DNA of 64,000 bases, from assembly GCF_002078355.1 (NCBI RefSeq), contig NZ_CP015363.1:1178001-1242000 (forward strand). Reading direction: 5' to 3'. Source of the DNA: Ferroplasma acidiphilum (GTDB taxonomy: Archaea > Thermoplasmatota > Thermoplasmata > Thermoplasmatales > Thermoplasmataceae). Below, piece after piece: positions 55,863 to 64,000 of this stretch. Both the position numbers and the translations under genes were made by a program. Position 1 is the stretch's first letter, and the number at the start of each line of letters is the position of its first letter. The notes under the pieces were generated by a model. That model made no database searches. It had not been told where the DNA came from and worked only from the letters and a program-made list of their open reading frames with translations.

Positions 55863-55876
55863 AATCAACGTTGATT
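55863..55876. promoter_or_regulatory. 14-bp palindrome upstream of ppsA
   Basis: AATCAACGTTGATT is a perfect palindrome, 60 bases before the ppsA start and about 30 bases before its TATA element (about 55906-55915). An upstream position relative to TATA suits an activator. A degenerate relative (AATCAACGTTAAATT) occurs at 59217-59231, upstream of the epimerase gene. A gluconeogenesis regulator such as TrmB is one possible binder (inference). Confidence 0.45.
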
Positions 55877-55935
55877 GACGAAAAACTGCTATTATTATAG
55901 GTAGTAGTTAAATATCAGGAAAAAATATTTAGCCA

Positions 55936-58299
55936 ATGACAGATAGAACTAGTGCTAGAATTCTGTGGTTTAGTGAGATATCAAAGGAAGATTTGCCTCT
56001 TGTTGGCGGAAAGTCTGCTAATCTAGGCGAAATGGTTAGAATGAAAACGGTGCCTGTACCAAACGGATTTTCCACCACCAGTTATGCTTATAAAGAATTT
56101 ATTACAGAAAATGACCTGGACGATAAAATTATTAACATAATAAAACACACCGATATAGAAAATTCCACGAAACTAAAAGAAGCAAGTGAGGAAATAAGGC
56201 AGCTATTCCTCAATGCCCATTTCAACGCTAGCCTCGGGAAAGAAATCAGGGAATATTACCGCAAACTTATTGAAAAAGAAAAAAACGTATACGTTGCCGT
56301 GAGGTCATCTGCTACGTCTGAAGACCTGCCGGATGCAAGCTTTGCAGGGGAACAGGATACCTATCTGAATATACATGGTGAAGATGATGTGGTACAGAAT
56401 ATAAAGGCATGTTATGCAAGTCTTTTCAGCCCGCGGGCTATATATTACAGAGAAAAGAAAAATTTCGGGCATTTCAATATATACCTGGCTGTAGCAGTAC
56501 AGAAGCAATTATTTTCTGAGGTATCCGGGGTTATGTTTACAGTTGATGTGTCCACAGGGGATAATTCCAAAATAATTATTGAATCCAGCTATGGCCTGGG
56601 TGAATATATAGTGGGCGGTGTTGTTACGCCCGATACATATTATGTTGACAAGTCAACAATGAAAATTACAAACAAGATAATAACAAACAAAAATAAAATG
56701 TTAAAATGCCTGGAGACGGGCGGCACCGAGGAACTGGTGGTTGAGAAAGAAATGGCGAATAAACAATCGCTTTCAGATGAAGAAGTCATACACCTGGCAA
56801 ATTATGGGCTCCAGCTGGAGAAGCATTATGGAAACAGCATGGATGTCGAATGGGCGAAGGATTCTTTTGATCATAAAATATATATTTTACAGGCTAGATT
56901 TGAAACTGTATGGAATGGAAACAGAGTTGGTGAAGATAAAATGCAACAGGAAAAAGAAGCAAATGAGAATGAGGTTATTTTAAAAGGTTTGCCTGCATCG
57001 CCGGGAAAGGTGGCTGGAGTGGCCAAAGTTTTGCTCTCAGTTGATGAAATGGATAAATTTAAGGAAGGAGACATACTGGTAACAAAAATGACTGCCCCTG
57101 ACTGGGTTCCTATAATGGGCAAAGCAAAAGCTATAGTAACCGATGAGGGGGGACTCACATGCCATGCGGCAATAATTTCCAGGGAACTTGGAGTGCCATG
57201 CATTGTCGGTACATCATCATATGGAAAAAAGGCAACAGAAGTACTGAAAGATGGGGAAACCATTACAATTGATGCTAAAAACGGCCTGATATACCTTGGT
57301 GGCATCACCACAGGAACAGAAGAAAAAACTCCGGAACAGAATGTTTCCTATGAAAGTGACATAATAACAGGGACTAAAGTTCTTGTTAATATGGGTGAAC
57401 CACAACTTTCGGAAAAGGTTTCAAAACTTCCATCAGATGGAATAGGTCTTATGAGGGAAGAATTCATATGGGCAGAAATAGGCGAGCATCCGCTCTCATT
57501 GATAAAAAATGGCAGGGGCGAATACTTTGTAGACAGATTATCATCAGAACTGGCAAAGGTTTGCAGGGATTTTGCACCAAGGCCTGTGGTATTGAGATTT
57601 TCGGACTTTAAATCGGATGAATACAAAAGCCTGAAGGGTGGAAAAGAATTTGAGCCGGAGGAGGACAATCCACTCCTGGGATGGAGGGGGGCCTCAAGGT
57701 ATTATGACGATCGCTACAAGGAGGCTTTCAAGCTTGAACTGCAGGGCATAAAGAAAGCACGGGACGAATACCTTCTGAAAAATCTATGGGTTATGATACC
57801 TTTCACCAGAACAGTTGAGGAGTTAAAAAGGGTAGTCAAGATAATGGAAGACAATGGACTTGAAAGGACAAAGGATTTCAAACTGTTCCTTATGGCAGAA
57901 ATACCGAGCAATATTTTATTAGCAGACAAATTCAACCAGTATGTTGATGGATATTCAATCGGTTCCAATGACCTTACCATGCTTCTCCTCGGTTCTGACA
58001 GAAATAACGGAAAAATGAGCTCTATGTTCGATGAACGTGACCTTGCCATTAAAAGGGCAATAAGGTATCTGATAAAAATAGCCCACAGGGACGGCAAAAT
58101 AGTCTCAATATGTGGCCAGGCACCATCACAGTATGATGAAATTGTGGACTTTCTTGTCAGGTCCGGAATAGATGATATATCAGTTAATCCTGATGCTGTT
58201 ACACATGTCAGGAAGATGGTTGCATCTGTAGAAAAGAGGATTCAACTGGAAGCAGCCCTGGGGAAAGTTTACTCAGACCCTGATTGGGATCTTCCATAA
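55936..58299 (+). CDS. ppsA: Phosphoenolpyruvate synthase
   Basis: The 787-residue protein has the N-terminal ATP-grasp part (VGGKSANLGEM, RSSATSEDLPDASFAGEQDT), the phosphohistidine swivelling domain with GGLTCHAAIISREL (His about 409), and the C-terminal PEP-binding barrel (RPVVLRFSDFKSDEY, GSNDLTMLLLG, SICGQAPSQY). It makes PEP from pyruvate and ATP, the entry to gluconeogenesis. TATA and palindromic elements lie upstream. Confidence 0.96.
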   Translation: MTDRTSARILWFSEISKEDLPLVGGKSANLGEMVRMKTVPVPNGFSTTSYAYKEFITENDLDDKIINIIKHTDIENSTKLKEASEEIRQLFLNAHFNASLGKEIREYYRKLIEKEKNVYVAVRSSATSEDLPDASFAGEQDTYLNIHGEDDVVQNIKACYASLFSPRAIYYREKKNFGHFNIYLAVAVQKQLFSEVSGVMFTVDVSTGDNSKIIIESSYGLGEYIVGGVVTPDTYYVDKSTMKITNKIITNKNKMLKCLETGGTEELVVEKEMANKQSLSDEEVIHLANYGLQLEKHYGNSMDVEWAKDSFDHKIYILQARFETVWNGNRVGEDKMQQEKEANENEVILKGLPASPGKVAGVAKVLLSVDEMDKFKEGDILVTKMTAPDWVPIMGKAKAIVTDEGGLTCHAAIISRELGVPCIVGTSSYGKKATEVLKDGETITIDAKNGLIYLGGITTGTEEKTPEQNVSYESDIITGTKVLVNMGEPQLSEKVSKLPSDGIGLMREEFIWAEIGEHPLSLIKNGRGEYFVDRLSSELAKVCRDFAPRPVVLRFSDFKSDEYKSLKGGKEFEPEEDNPLLGWRGASRYYDDRYKEAFKLELQGIKKARDEYLLKNLWVMIPFTRTVEELKRVVKIMEDNGLERTKDFKLFLMAEIPSNILLADKFNQYVDGYSIGSNDLTMLLLGSDRNNGKMSSMFDERDLAIKRAIRYLIKIAHRDGKIVSICGQAPSQYDEIVDFLVRSGIDDISVNPDAVTHVRKMVASVEKRIQLEAALGKVYSDPDWDLP

Positions 58300-59079
58300 T
58301 CAGCTGAATACATTTTTCTCTTTCAATTTATAATTTTTTGAAAAAATATACGCATTGTTAACTTTGTCAAAATTAATCAAAACATAGCCTGCGGAAAAAA
58401 CATCATGAAATTTAGACCTTAACATTAATTTAGTCTGAACTGCTTTATTAAGGTCATTCTTTTTAAATTCATAAAAATCCCTGATTATTTTTATCCCGAT
58501 AACATCGCCTGCAGGTTTTTCTGTAAACTCCATATTGTACCCATCAACCTGATTAATAAATTGAGGATTATTGAACTGAACATTATAGTTTTCCTTTATA
58601 TGCCATTCGGCAACAAGCCTGTCGGTTGGAAGGCCTTTATTAATCCCATCGTTCATCACACCGTAAAAATTGTCCAGATAATTGCGTGACACTGCACCGA
58701 GTTTGCCTATATTGAAATAGCCGTTCAGGCTCATAACCGGATCAAAGGTCCATGCTATCATTCTGTACCCGTAATCCAGCGCCAGCTCTTTCTGTTTCAT
58801 CTTCATCATGTACCCGACACCGGAGTATTTCTTCTGGTCAATTACACCGGTCATGTGTGAATACAGGTATGTGTAATTATTTTTATATCCTGGATATGAA
58901 AAACTCATGCCAATTAATTTCTCCTCATCCCACGCGCCCAGAACAAAACCACCATGGTATGCCATTGAGTGTATTGTATCCTTAAAACCGGATAATGCAG
59001 AATCACTATGCCAGGCAGATTTTATAATTTCCATAAAATTTTCTATTTCTGACGAATTTTCAACACGCCTGACTTCCAT
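58300..59079 (-). CDS. GNAT-fold acetyltransferase-like protein
   Basis: The 259-residue protein has a GNAT-like N-terminal region (GAWDEEKLIGMSFSYPGY, then GVGYMMKMKQKELALDYGYR, motif A) and the segment MIAWTFDPVMSLNGYFNIGK, which resembles a group of uncharacterised predicted acetyltransferases. It converges on ppsA without a spacer. The substrate is unknown. Confidence 0.75.
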   Translation of the reverse strand: MEVRRVENSSEIENFMEIIKSAWHSDSALSGFKDTIHSMAYHGGFVLGAWDEEKLIGMSFSYPGYKNNYTYLYSHMTGVIDQKKYSGVGYMMKMKQKELALDYGYRMIAWTFDPVMSLNGYFNIGKLGAVSRNYLDNFYGVMNDGINKGLPTDRLVAEWHIKENYNVQFNNPQFINQVDGYNMEFTEKPAGDVIGIKIIRDFYEFKKNDLNKAVQTKLMLRSKFHDVFSAGYVLINFDKVNNAYIFSKNYKLKEKNVFS

Positions 59080-59389
59080 GCAACCTTATTGCGAACTAAA
59101 TTTAAATTTAACTGGCCCATTTACCGTCAAGTTGTGGCAATATATATCTTCTAAGCCAGATAACACGGGTTTTAAAATAGTAATCAGATATTTTTCATGC
59201 ATAAGTTCAGGTTGGAATCAACGTTAAATTCATTAATACAGTATACACTGCTTCATGCTGAAAATTATCCACATACGCCAGATACTGAATAAGTCTCATA
59301 GAAACCCTGTAATTTCAGGAAAATAATGTCGATTTAACATCAGAAAAATAAATAAAAAACTTATTTATATACATGTGCAATTACAGGTC
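59080..59389. other. 310-base spacer upstream of the epimerase gene
   Basis: No gene is seen. The stretch contains the degenerate copy (59217-59231) of the ppsA palindrome, and a TATA box at 59363-59370, 26 bases before the epimerase ATG. Confidence 0.5.
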
Positions 59390-60310
59390 ATGTCAATAAA
59401 GAACAAAGAAATTTTAGTTACCGGGGGAGCTGGATTTATAGGATCAAACCTGGTAAATACATTATCAAAGGACAACCATGTATATGCACTGGATGATCTT
59501 CAAACAGGGTCAATGCATAATCTTAAAGATTCTATGGACAGAATAGAATTTATTAAAGACCGGGTAAAGAATATAAATGATTATGAGATAAATCCTGATT
59601 ATATTTTCCATATAGGCATATACTCCTCTTCCCCAATGTATAAAAATAATCCACACCTAATGGCAAACGCCATAGATGATCTTATTACGGTACTTGAATA
59701 TGCAAAAAAGAATAAATCTAAAATAGTTTATGCTTCAACTTCTTCCATATATAATGGAATAGAGGAACAGAAAGAAGATGTAATACCGAAGGTATCAGAT
59801 TATTATACAGAAGCCAGAATAGCTATGGAAAGAATAGCCAACCTTTACTGCAATCTATATGGCATGGATGTCTCAGGGATGAGATTTTTCTCGGTGTATG
59901 GGTATAATGAAAGATCCAAAAAAATCTATGCGAACCTGGTTTCCCAGTTCCTATGGGCAATGCATGACAACATTGCACCTGTATTATACGGTGATGGGGA
60001 ACAGAAAAGGGATTTTGTCTTTGTTGAAGACCTTGTCAAAGCACTCATGCTTGCTGCCGAAAATAATAAAAAATTCAATGTGTACAATGTGGGAACGGGT
60101 AAAAATTATACACTTAATGAACTGGTAAAAATACTTAACAAACATCTGGGAAAAGACATAAAGCCCGAATATATCGAAAATCCCATGAAAGACACATATG
60201 TTTACTATACCCTTGCTGATATTAAAAAAACAGAGCAGAAAATAGGCTTCAAAGCCAGCATTTCCCTCGATGAGGGAATAGATAAACTCATAAAATATTA
60301 TAATTATTGA
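59390..60310 (+). CDS. NAD-dependent sugar epimerase/dehydratase
   Basis: The 306-residue extended short-chain dehydrogenase has VTGGAGFIGSNLVNTL and the catalytic triad region YASTSSIYNG followed by DYYTEARIAMERIA. A Tyr-x3-Lys is not obvious: YTEAR has Arg in the Lys position. It resembles UDP-glucose 4-epimerases (GMRFFSVYGYNERS). It could supply hexoses for surface glycans. ATG 59390 fits the TATA box. Confidence 0.85.
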   Translation: MSIKNKEILVTGGAGFIGSNLVNTLSKDNHVYALDDLQTGSMHNLKDSMDRIEFIKDRVKNINDYEINPDYIFHIGIYSSSPMYKNNPHLMANAIDDLITVLEYAKKNKSKIVYASTSSIYNGIEEQKEDVIPKVSDYYTEARIAMERIANLYCNLYGMDVSGMRFFSVYGYNERSKKIYANLVSQFLWAMHDNIAPVLYGDGEQKRDFVFVEDLVKALMLAAENNKKFNVYNVGTGKNYTLNELVKILNKHLGKDIKPEYIENPMKDTYVYYTLADIKKTEQKIGFKASISLDEGIDKLIKYYNY

Positions 60311-60377
60311 TTTTAAAAATATTCTGGTTTAGCAGAAAAGCAGGGATACTTTTTAATAATATTTTTTCATTAATAAT

Positions 60378-60722
60378 ATGATGTCAGTATCTCCAAGAAA
60401 AGGCATGTTTATTCCAAAAAGAGCAACATTTGTTCGCAAAAGAAAACATTCATCTAGAGAAAGGTTTGAACCGGGATACTTAACCAAAGAAAAACAGAAA
60501 ATGAAGGCGGAAAAGGACAATATTACGAACCTCAGGAAGGCCCTGAATAAATGTGGGGCGAGGATGGATTGTGCCAGAAAAGCCATAAAAAGAAGCAGGA
60601 TATGCAGGCATAACTTCGAAGAAATAGAATCAGGATATCATAAAGTAATAAGGGTATACCTTAGAAATGGCGGATATATACATCTGGAAAATGACCGGTG
60701 GATCTACCATAAAAAGGAATAA
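60378..60722 (+). CDS. Small basic hypothetical protein
   Basis: The 114-residue protein is strongly basic (RATFVRKRKHSSRERF) with C59, C65, C76 and H78 (NKCGARMDCA, RICRHN), a possible zinc site, and a C-terminal beta-hairpin (GGYIHLENDRWIYHKK). It may bind nucleic acid. TATA-like sequence near 60352 gives a leaderless start. It converges with no gap on the uracil-DNA glycosylase gene. Confidence 0.65.
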   Translation: MMSVSPRKGMFIPKRATFVRKRKHSSRERFEPGYLTKEKQKMKAEKDNITNLRKALNKCGARMDCARKAIKRSRICRHNFEEIESGYHKVIRVYLRNGGYIHLENDRWIYHKKE

Positions 60723-61385
60723 TTAACCGACAAAATTCCTTATTTTCTTTAACAAGGATATAAATTCCTCCTTCCTGAGCAGCCCGGTATTTACATTCCT
60801 GGGACTGGGATGGTAGGAACAGTACAGGCGCACACCCCCAATATTGTAGTATTTTCCATGAATAAATTTAATGCCACGAGTATTAATTTGATGGGCTCTA
60901 AAGAATTTTAATGTGGAATCAAAGGCGATCTTTCCCAGGCACAGTATGGCTTTAAGATTTTCCATCTGTTCAATTTCTTTTTCAAAAAATCCACTGCAAT
61001 TGTTAAGTTCTTCTTTTTCGGGCTTATTGTCCGGTGGTGCGCATTTCAATGCCAGGGTAATGTAAGTATCTATATACTTCAGCCCATCGTCCTTCCGCTC
61101 TGATGTTGGCATATTGGCAAGCCCGGCAGCATATAGGGAAGAAATGAGGAAATCTGAACTTTTGTCCCCTGTGAAAATCCTTCCCGTCCTGTTTCCTCCA
61201 TCAAACGCAGGTGCAAGCCCGACAATAAGAATCCTGCTTCCTATACTGCCATAACCTGTTATTGGCTTATTCCAGTATGTTTCCCCTGCAAATCCTGCCC
61301 GGGGGCTTCTGCTACTCCGGTATTCAACTAGCCGCGTGCATTTCCTGCATGAAATAATTTCACGGTTTAATTTTTCTATATTCAT
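60723..61385 (-). CDS. Uracil-DNA glycosylase, family 5 (UDGb)
   Basis: The 220-residue protein has the iron-sulfur cysteine pair CRKC near the N-terminus, GLAPAFDGGNRTGR (family 5 active-site motif, lacking the polar residue of family 4), ILCLGKIAF and CSYHPSPRNV. It removes uracil and other deaminated bases from DNA, useful at high temperature and low pH. Its start overlaps the stop of the SDR gene (ATGA). Confidence 0.9.
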   Translation of the reverse strand: MNIEKLNREIISCRKCTRLVEYRSSRSPRAGFAGETYWNKPITGYGSIGSRILIVGLAPAFDGGNRTGRIFTGDKSSDFLISSLYAAGLANMPTSERKDDGLKYIDTYITLALKCAPPDNKPEKEELNNCSGFFEKEIEQMENLKAILCLGKIAFDSTLKFFRAHQINTRGIKFIHGKYYNIGGVRLYCSYHPSPRNVNTGLLRKEEFISLLKKIRNFVG

Positions 61386-62089
61386 TTCAGGCTGTGCCCT
61401 CCGTCTACTGGTATTATTGCGCCATTAATCCATGATGATTTTCCCTCTACAAGGAAATCTATAAGATCGGATATATCCTCAGGTGGTGTTTCCAGATCTC
61501 CGTATTTTCTCATTTTTGAATAATTTCTTCCAATTTCAAAGTTTTGCTTTATGTATTCCGGGGCGACAACGTTTACCCTTATGCCTTTTTCAAGAAGCTC
61601 GGCCGCCATTATCTTTGCTGACTTCTCCAGTGCATATTTTGATATTGAATATGACAGGAGATTGGTCTTATTTTTTATGGAGATTGAAGAATTGCTAACA
61701 AAAATTATTGAAGAGCCGTATACCATATGTTCCAGAGCGTATTTAGACAGATATAGTGGAATTTTCAGATGGTTTGTGATCATACTTTCAAGCCCATCCA
61801 GGTTTTCAATGCTATCTTCTATAAAGCCACCCACCATTACAATCAACGAATCAATATGTTTTATTGATTCTGCAGCTTTCACTACCAGATTTTTGCAACT
61901 TCCTTCATCCTTCAATTCCATGGCTATATAATCAATTTTTCCGTAAATTGAAAATTCAGAAACGATTTCTTTTAGCTTGCCGGCATCCCGGGAATTAATT
62001 ATCACGCGGTTATTTTGAAGAAGTAGATCGTAACTCAATGATTTCCCTAATTCTCCGGTTCCTGCAATAAGTATATTTTTTCCAGACAT
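61382..62089 (-). CDS. Short-chain dehydrogenase/reductase
   Basis: The 235-residue SDR has ILIAGTGELGKSLSYDLL in place of the usual TGxxxGxG, VMVGGF, and the catalytic Ser, then YSISKYALE (Tyr-x3-Lys). The substrate is unknown. ATG 62089 lies 26 bases from a TATA box (62111-62120), better than ATG 62110. It overlaps the UDG gene. Confidence 0.86.
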   Translation of the reverse strand: MSGKNILIAGTGELGKSLSYDLLLQNNRVIINSRDAGKLKEIVSEFSIYGKIDYIAMELKDEGSCKNLVVKAAESIKHIDSLIVMVGGFIEDSIENLDGLESMITNHLKIPLYLSKYALEHMVYGSSIIFVSNSSISIKNKTNLLSYSISKYALEKSAKIMAAELLEKGIRVNVVAPEYIKQNFEIGRNYSKMRKYGDLETPPEDISDLIDFLVEGKSSWINGAIIPVDGGHSLK

Positions 62090-62224
62090 GTGGATACCAT
62101 TAGCTACCATCTAAAATATATTGCGGTATAGAAATTTCCTCCGGTTATCATAGTACATTATGTATTGGCCGAAAATAATACCGGAATCTTAAGATTAATA
62201 TATTATAATTATATTGATTTTTGC

Positions 62225-62530
62225 ATGGGGCAGATAATAATAATTGGATACATTTTAGATACAATTGTAGCTTTTTTCATCGGAGCATGGTTTTCCCGAT
62301 TCTGGTTAAGGCATCCATTCCGGAGAAAACCGGCCACAGGGAAAGATTCCCTTGTTGGAAAAACAGGAGAAATTAAGTTAACACTTAAAAATAATTTCTA
62401 TGAAATTGCAGTAGACTCCCAGCTCTGGAGGGCTGTTCCGGATGATCCAGGTGAAACTTTTGAAAAGGGAGAAATTGCATATGTAAAGTCTGTGAGGGAC
62501 CTTACACTGTACATTTCCAAAATTAAATAA
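62225..62530 (+). CDS. NfeD-like membrane protein
   Basis: This 101-residue protein has one membrane helix (1-22) and a C-terminal OB-like domain (SLVGKTGEIKLTLKNNFYEI and on) typical of NfeD-C. NfeD proteins partner with stomatin/SPFH membrane proteins; none is next to it. A TATA box near 62195-62203 supports ATG 62225 over the upstream TTG frame. Confidence 0.8.
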   Translation: MGQIIIIGYILDTIVAFFIGAWFSRFWLRHPFRRKPATGKDSLVGKTGEIKLTLKNNFYEIAVDSQLWRAVPDDPGETFEKGEIAYVKSVRDLTLYISKIK

Positions 62531-62558
62531 TTATATACCTTTTAACACTTTGTTTATT

Positions 62559-63050
62559 ATGTATAAATATAATATTGGCGTAATTGGCGGTAGTTTTGCC
62601 GATAAAAAATATTGCAACATAGCATATGAAGTTGGAAAAAAACTTGCAGAAAATAATTGTGCCGTTTTCTGTGGTGGAAAAGAAGGCATAATGGAATGCG
62701 TATCCCATGGAGTGCATGACAGTAATGGGATGGTGGTAGGAATTCTTCCCGGGGAAAACAGGATGGAGGGCAATAGGTATCTTTCACTGGCTATCCCTAC
62801 CGGAATAGGTTACATGAGAAATTTTTTAATTATAAGGGCATCGGATGCAATAATAGCCATAGAAGGTTATTCCGGGACTACTTCTGAAGCCGCATTTGCA
62901 ATAACAGAAGGGAAAACGGTGGTATCCATAGGAGACCTGCAAATAAAAACAAAGAATACCGATGGAAAATTAGTTCATGAGAATAATCCGGAAAAAGCTG
63001 TAGAAATAGCTATACAGGAAGCAAAAAATTTTGTTGAAAAATTTCACTGA
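62559..63050 (+). CDS. LOG/MoCo carrier-like Rossmann protein
   Basis: The 163-residue protein has the family motifs IGVIGGSFADKKY, VFCGGKEGIMECVSHG, GYMRNFLIIRASDAIIAIEG and GYSGTTSEAAFAI. It belongs to the TIGR00725/lysine decarboxylase-like superfamily, which includes phosphoribohydrolases and molybdenum cofactor carriers; which applies is unclear. A TATA box near 62530-62538 precedes ATG 62559. Confidence 0.88.
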   Translation: MYKYNIGVIGGSFADKKYCNIAYEVGKKLAENNCAVFCGGKEGIMECVSHGVHDSNGMVVGILPGENRMEGNRYLSLAIPTGIGYMRNFLIIRASDAIIAIEGYSGTTSEAAFAITEGKTVVSIGDLQIKTKNTDGKLVHENNPEKAVEIAIQEAKNFVEKFH

Positions 63051-63562
63051 GTTTTATTTTTCATTAAATGTACCTTTGTGAGGTGTGATATCATGAATAT
63101 TACCAGGAAAATTCCTATTAAATACTCAACCAAGACATCACCCAGCAGGCCGAAACGTACACTGAACATCTTATACGGAGCAAGCAGATAATAAAGCAAT
63201 ATTATCCCTATTACAGCTATTATTACCAGTGTCAGTGCGGGTTTTAATGATCTCAGTTTTTTGAAATACAGAAGTGAGGGCAACACAATAAATATGATAC
63301 TTAATGGTAGTGCAATCTCACTGAATTCATTCCATTTTACATGTGCAATGCCCTTAATCTGTACAGAAGCAATTATTATAAGTATAATTCCAACTATGGC
63401 TATTCCAATTTCTATGTATAATTTAACATTTTTATCTGGCTTCACAGGTGTAGTTTTGACAGGCTCCCTGTTCTGTGTACCGGTTTCCTTATGGCCAGAA
63501 TTTTCAGTATCAGGGGAATAATTTTCTTCCGGATTTGGTTCAGCGCTATTTTCTTCCGTCAT
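63044..63562 (-). CDS. Membrane protein with acidic N-terminus
   Basis: The 172-residue protein has a hydrophilic, acidic 45-residue N-terminus (NSAEPNPEENYSPDTENSG), then four hydrophobic helices (near 49-68, 80-100, 108-128 and 140-162). No family is recognised. The 3' end overlaps the convergent LOG-like gene by 7 bases. Confidence 0.65.
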   Translation of the reverse strand: MTEENSAEPNPEENYSPDTENSGHKETGTQNREPVKTTPVKPDKNVKLYIEIGIAIVGIILIIIASVQIKGIAHVKWNEFSEIALPLSIIFIVLPSLLYFKKLRSLKPALTLVIIAVIGIILLYYLLAPYKMFSVRFGLLGDVLVEYLIGIFLVIFMISHLTKVHLMKNKTQ

Positions 63563-63654
63563 TCAGTTAACATAAGTTTCCTGTTATTAAATTTTCCTAT
63601 ATTCGATAATAGCCGATGATAAAATAAATAAAGCCATGGCATATATGGAAAAAT

Positions 63655-64000
63655 ATGAAAGATGTGTATATTGTTTCAGCAAAACGTACACCTATAGGGA
63701 AATTTGGAAAATCCCTTGCAAAAATAAAGGCCACCGAACTCGGTGCTGCTGCTATTAAAGGTGTAATTCAGGATTCAGGTATAGACAAAGACCTTATTGA
63801 GGAGGTTATAATGGGAAACGTTATACAGGCTAATGTCGGGCAAAATCCGGCAGGCCAGGCGGCATTTTCTGCCGGACTCAAACCCGAGGTAACAAAAAAT
63901 ACAGTAAACGTTGTATGCGCATCCGGTATGCTCGCAACAGAGAATGCTGCAAGGGAAATTATGCTGGAAGAGCATGACATTATTGTTTCAGGAGGGTTTG
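63655..64000 (+). CDS. Acetyl-CoA C-acetyltransferase (thiolase), 5' part
   Basis: The ORF runs off the window at residue 115. KDVYIVSAKRTPIGKFGKSL, AAIKGVIQDSG, EEVIMGNVIQAN and NVVCASGM (with the active-site cysteine) are thiolase signatures. It condenses two acetyl-CoA, feeding HMG-CoA and isoprenoids, or acts in fatty-acid degradation. The start is the first ATG after an AT-rich promoter-like stretch. Confidence 0.93.
   Translation, partial: MKDVYIVSAKRTPIGKFGKSLAKIKATELGAAAIKGVIQDSGIDKDLIEEVIMGNVIQANVGQNPAGQAAFSAGLKPEVTKNTVNVVCASGMLATENAAREIMLEEHDIIVSGGF

Overview
The window looks like part of the chromosome of an acidophilic, heterotrophic archaeon of the order Thermoplasmatales, close to Ferroplasma or Acidiplasma. 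The evidence is the AT-rich sequence, archaeal TATA boxes about 26 bases upstream of many start codons (so many mRNAs are probably leaderless), archaeal genes for aIF2-beta, the PyrB/PyrI pair, class II HMG-CoA reductase, UbiA-type lipid synthase and geranylgeranyl reductase, and a glucose dehydrogenase and citrate synthase of Thermoplasma type. The assignment is inferred from protein families, not from rRNA.

Layout. 1-7.3 kb: start of etfB, a CBS protein, citrate synthase, a degraded acyl-CoA synthetase split by a TnpB element, purC, a phosphatase and a frameshifted cysteine synthase gene. 7.5-17.7 kb: Elp3, a class II aldolase, a universal stress protein, tRNA-Glu, a glycoprotein/ABC exporter operon, a ribbon-helix-helix pair, then aIF2-beta, PIN protein, riboflavin kinase/regulator and Dph6. 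17.8-24.2 kb: pyrI/pyrB, HMG-CoA reductase, a TPR protein, a hydrolase and small unknowns. 24.3-27.7 kb: a riboflavin operon divergent from an amidohydrolase. 27.7-29.6 kb: a YeeE/YedE sulfur-transport gene broken by a frameshift and by a second, TnpB-less element. 29.8-36.9 kb: a transaldolase-like protein, peroxiredoxin, gamma carbonic anhydrase, CoxG-like protein, prephenate dehydratase, SpoIIM and ClC membrane proteins. 37-40 kb: heptose genes gmhA/hddA and unknowns. 40.3-45.1 kb: folD, glucose dehydrogenase, AhpD-like protein, a methyltransferase, GTP cyclohydrolase II and tRNA-Ser. 45.3-55.7 kb: lipid synthesis, esterase, a tiny acidic ORF, CoA-disulfide reductase family, glycosyltransferase, TrmB regulator, peroxiredoxin, DtxR regulator, coiled-coil protein and geranylgeranyl reductase. 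55.9-64 kb: PEP synthase, GNAT protein, sugar epimerase, family 5 uracil-DNA glycosylase, SDR, NfeD-like and LOG-like proteins and the start of a thiolase.

How the genes fit together. Central carbon metabolism is represented by citrate synthase, PEP synthase and glucose dehydrogenase. Isoprenoid lipid synthesis is represented by HMG-CoA reductase, a DGGGP synthase candidate, geranylgeranyl reductase and perhaps the terminal thiolase. Most of the riboflavin pathway is present at three loci (ribA; arfC-ribB-ribC-ribH; the HTH-riboflavin kinase). The deaminase step is unassigned, and the divergent amidohydrolase is a good candidate for it.

Most unusual points: two related IS605-type elements, both inserted after TTYAC, whose empty sites can be reconstructed; three damaged metabolic genes; a transaldolase homologue lacking the Schiff-base lysine; a 23-residue acidic ORF with a strong ribosome-binding site; a hairpin-rich intergenic stretch before tRNA-Ser; and several candidate operators. 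No CRISPR array or rRNA gene was seen.
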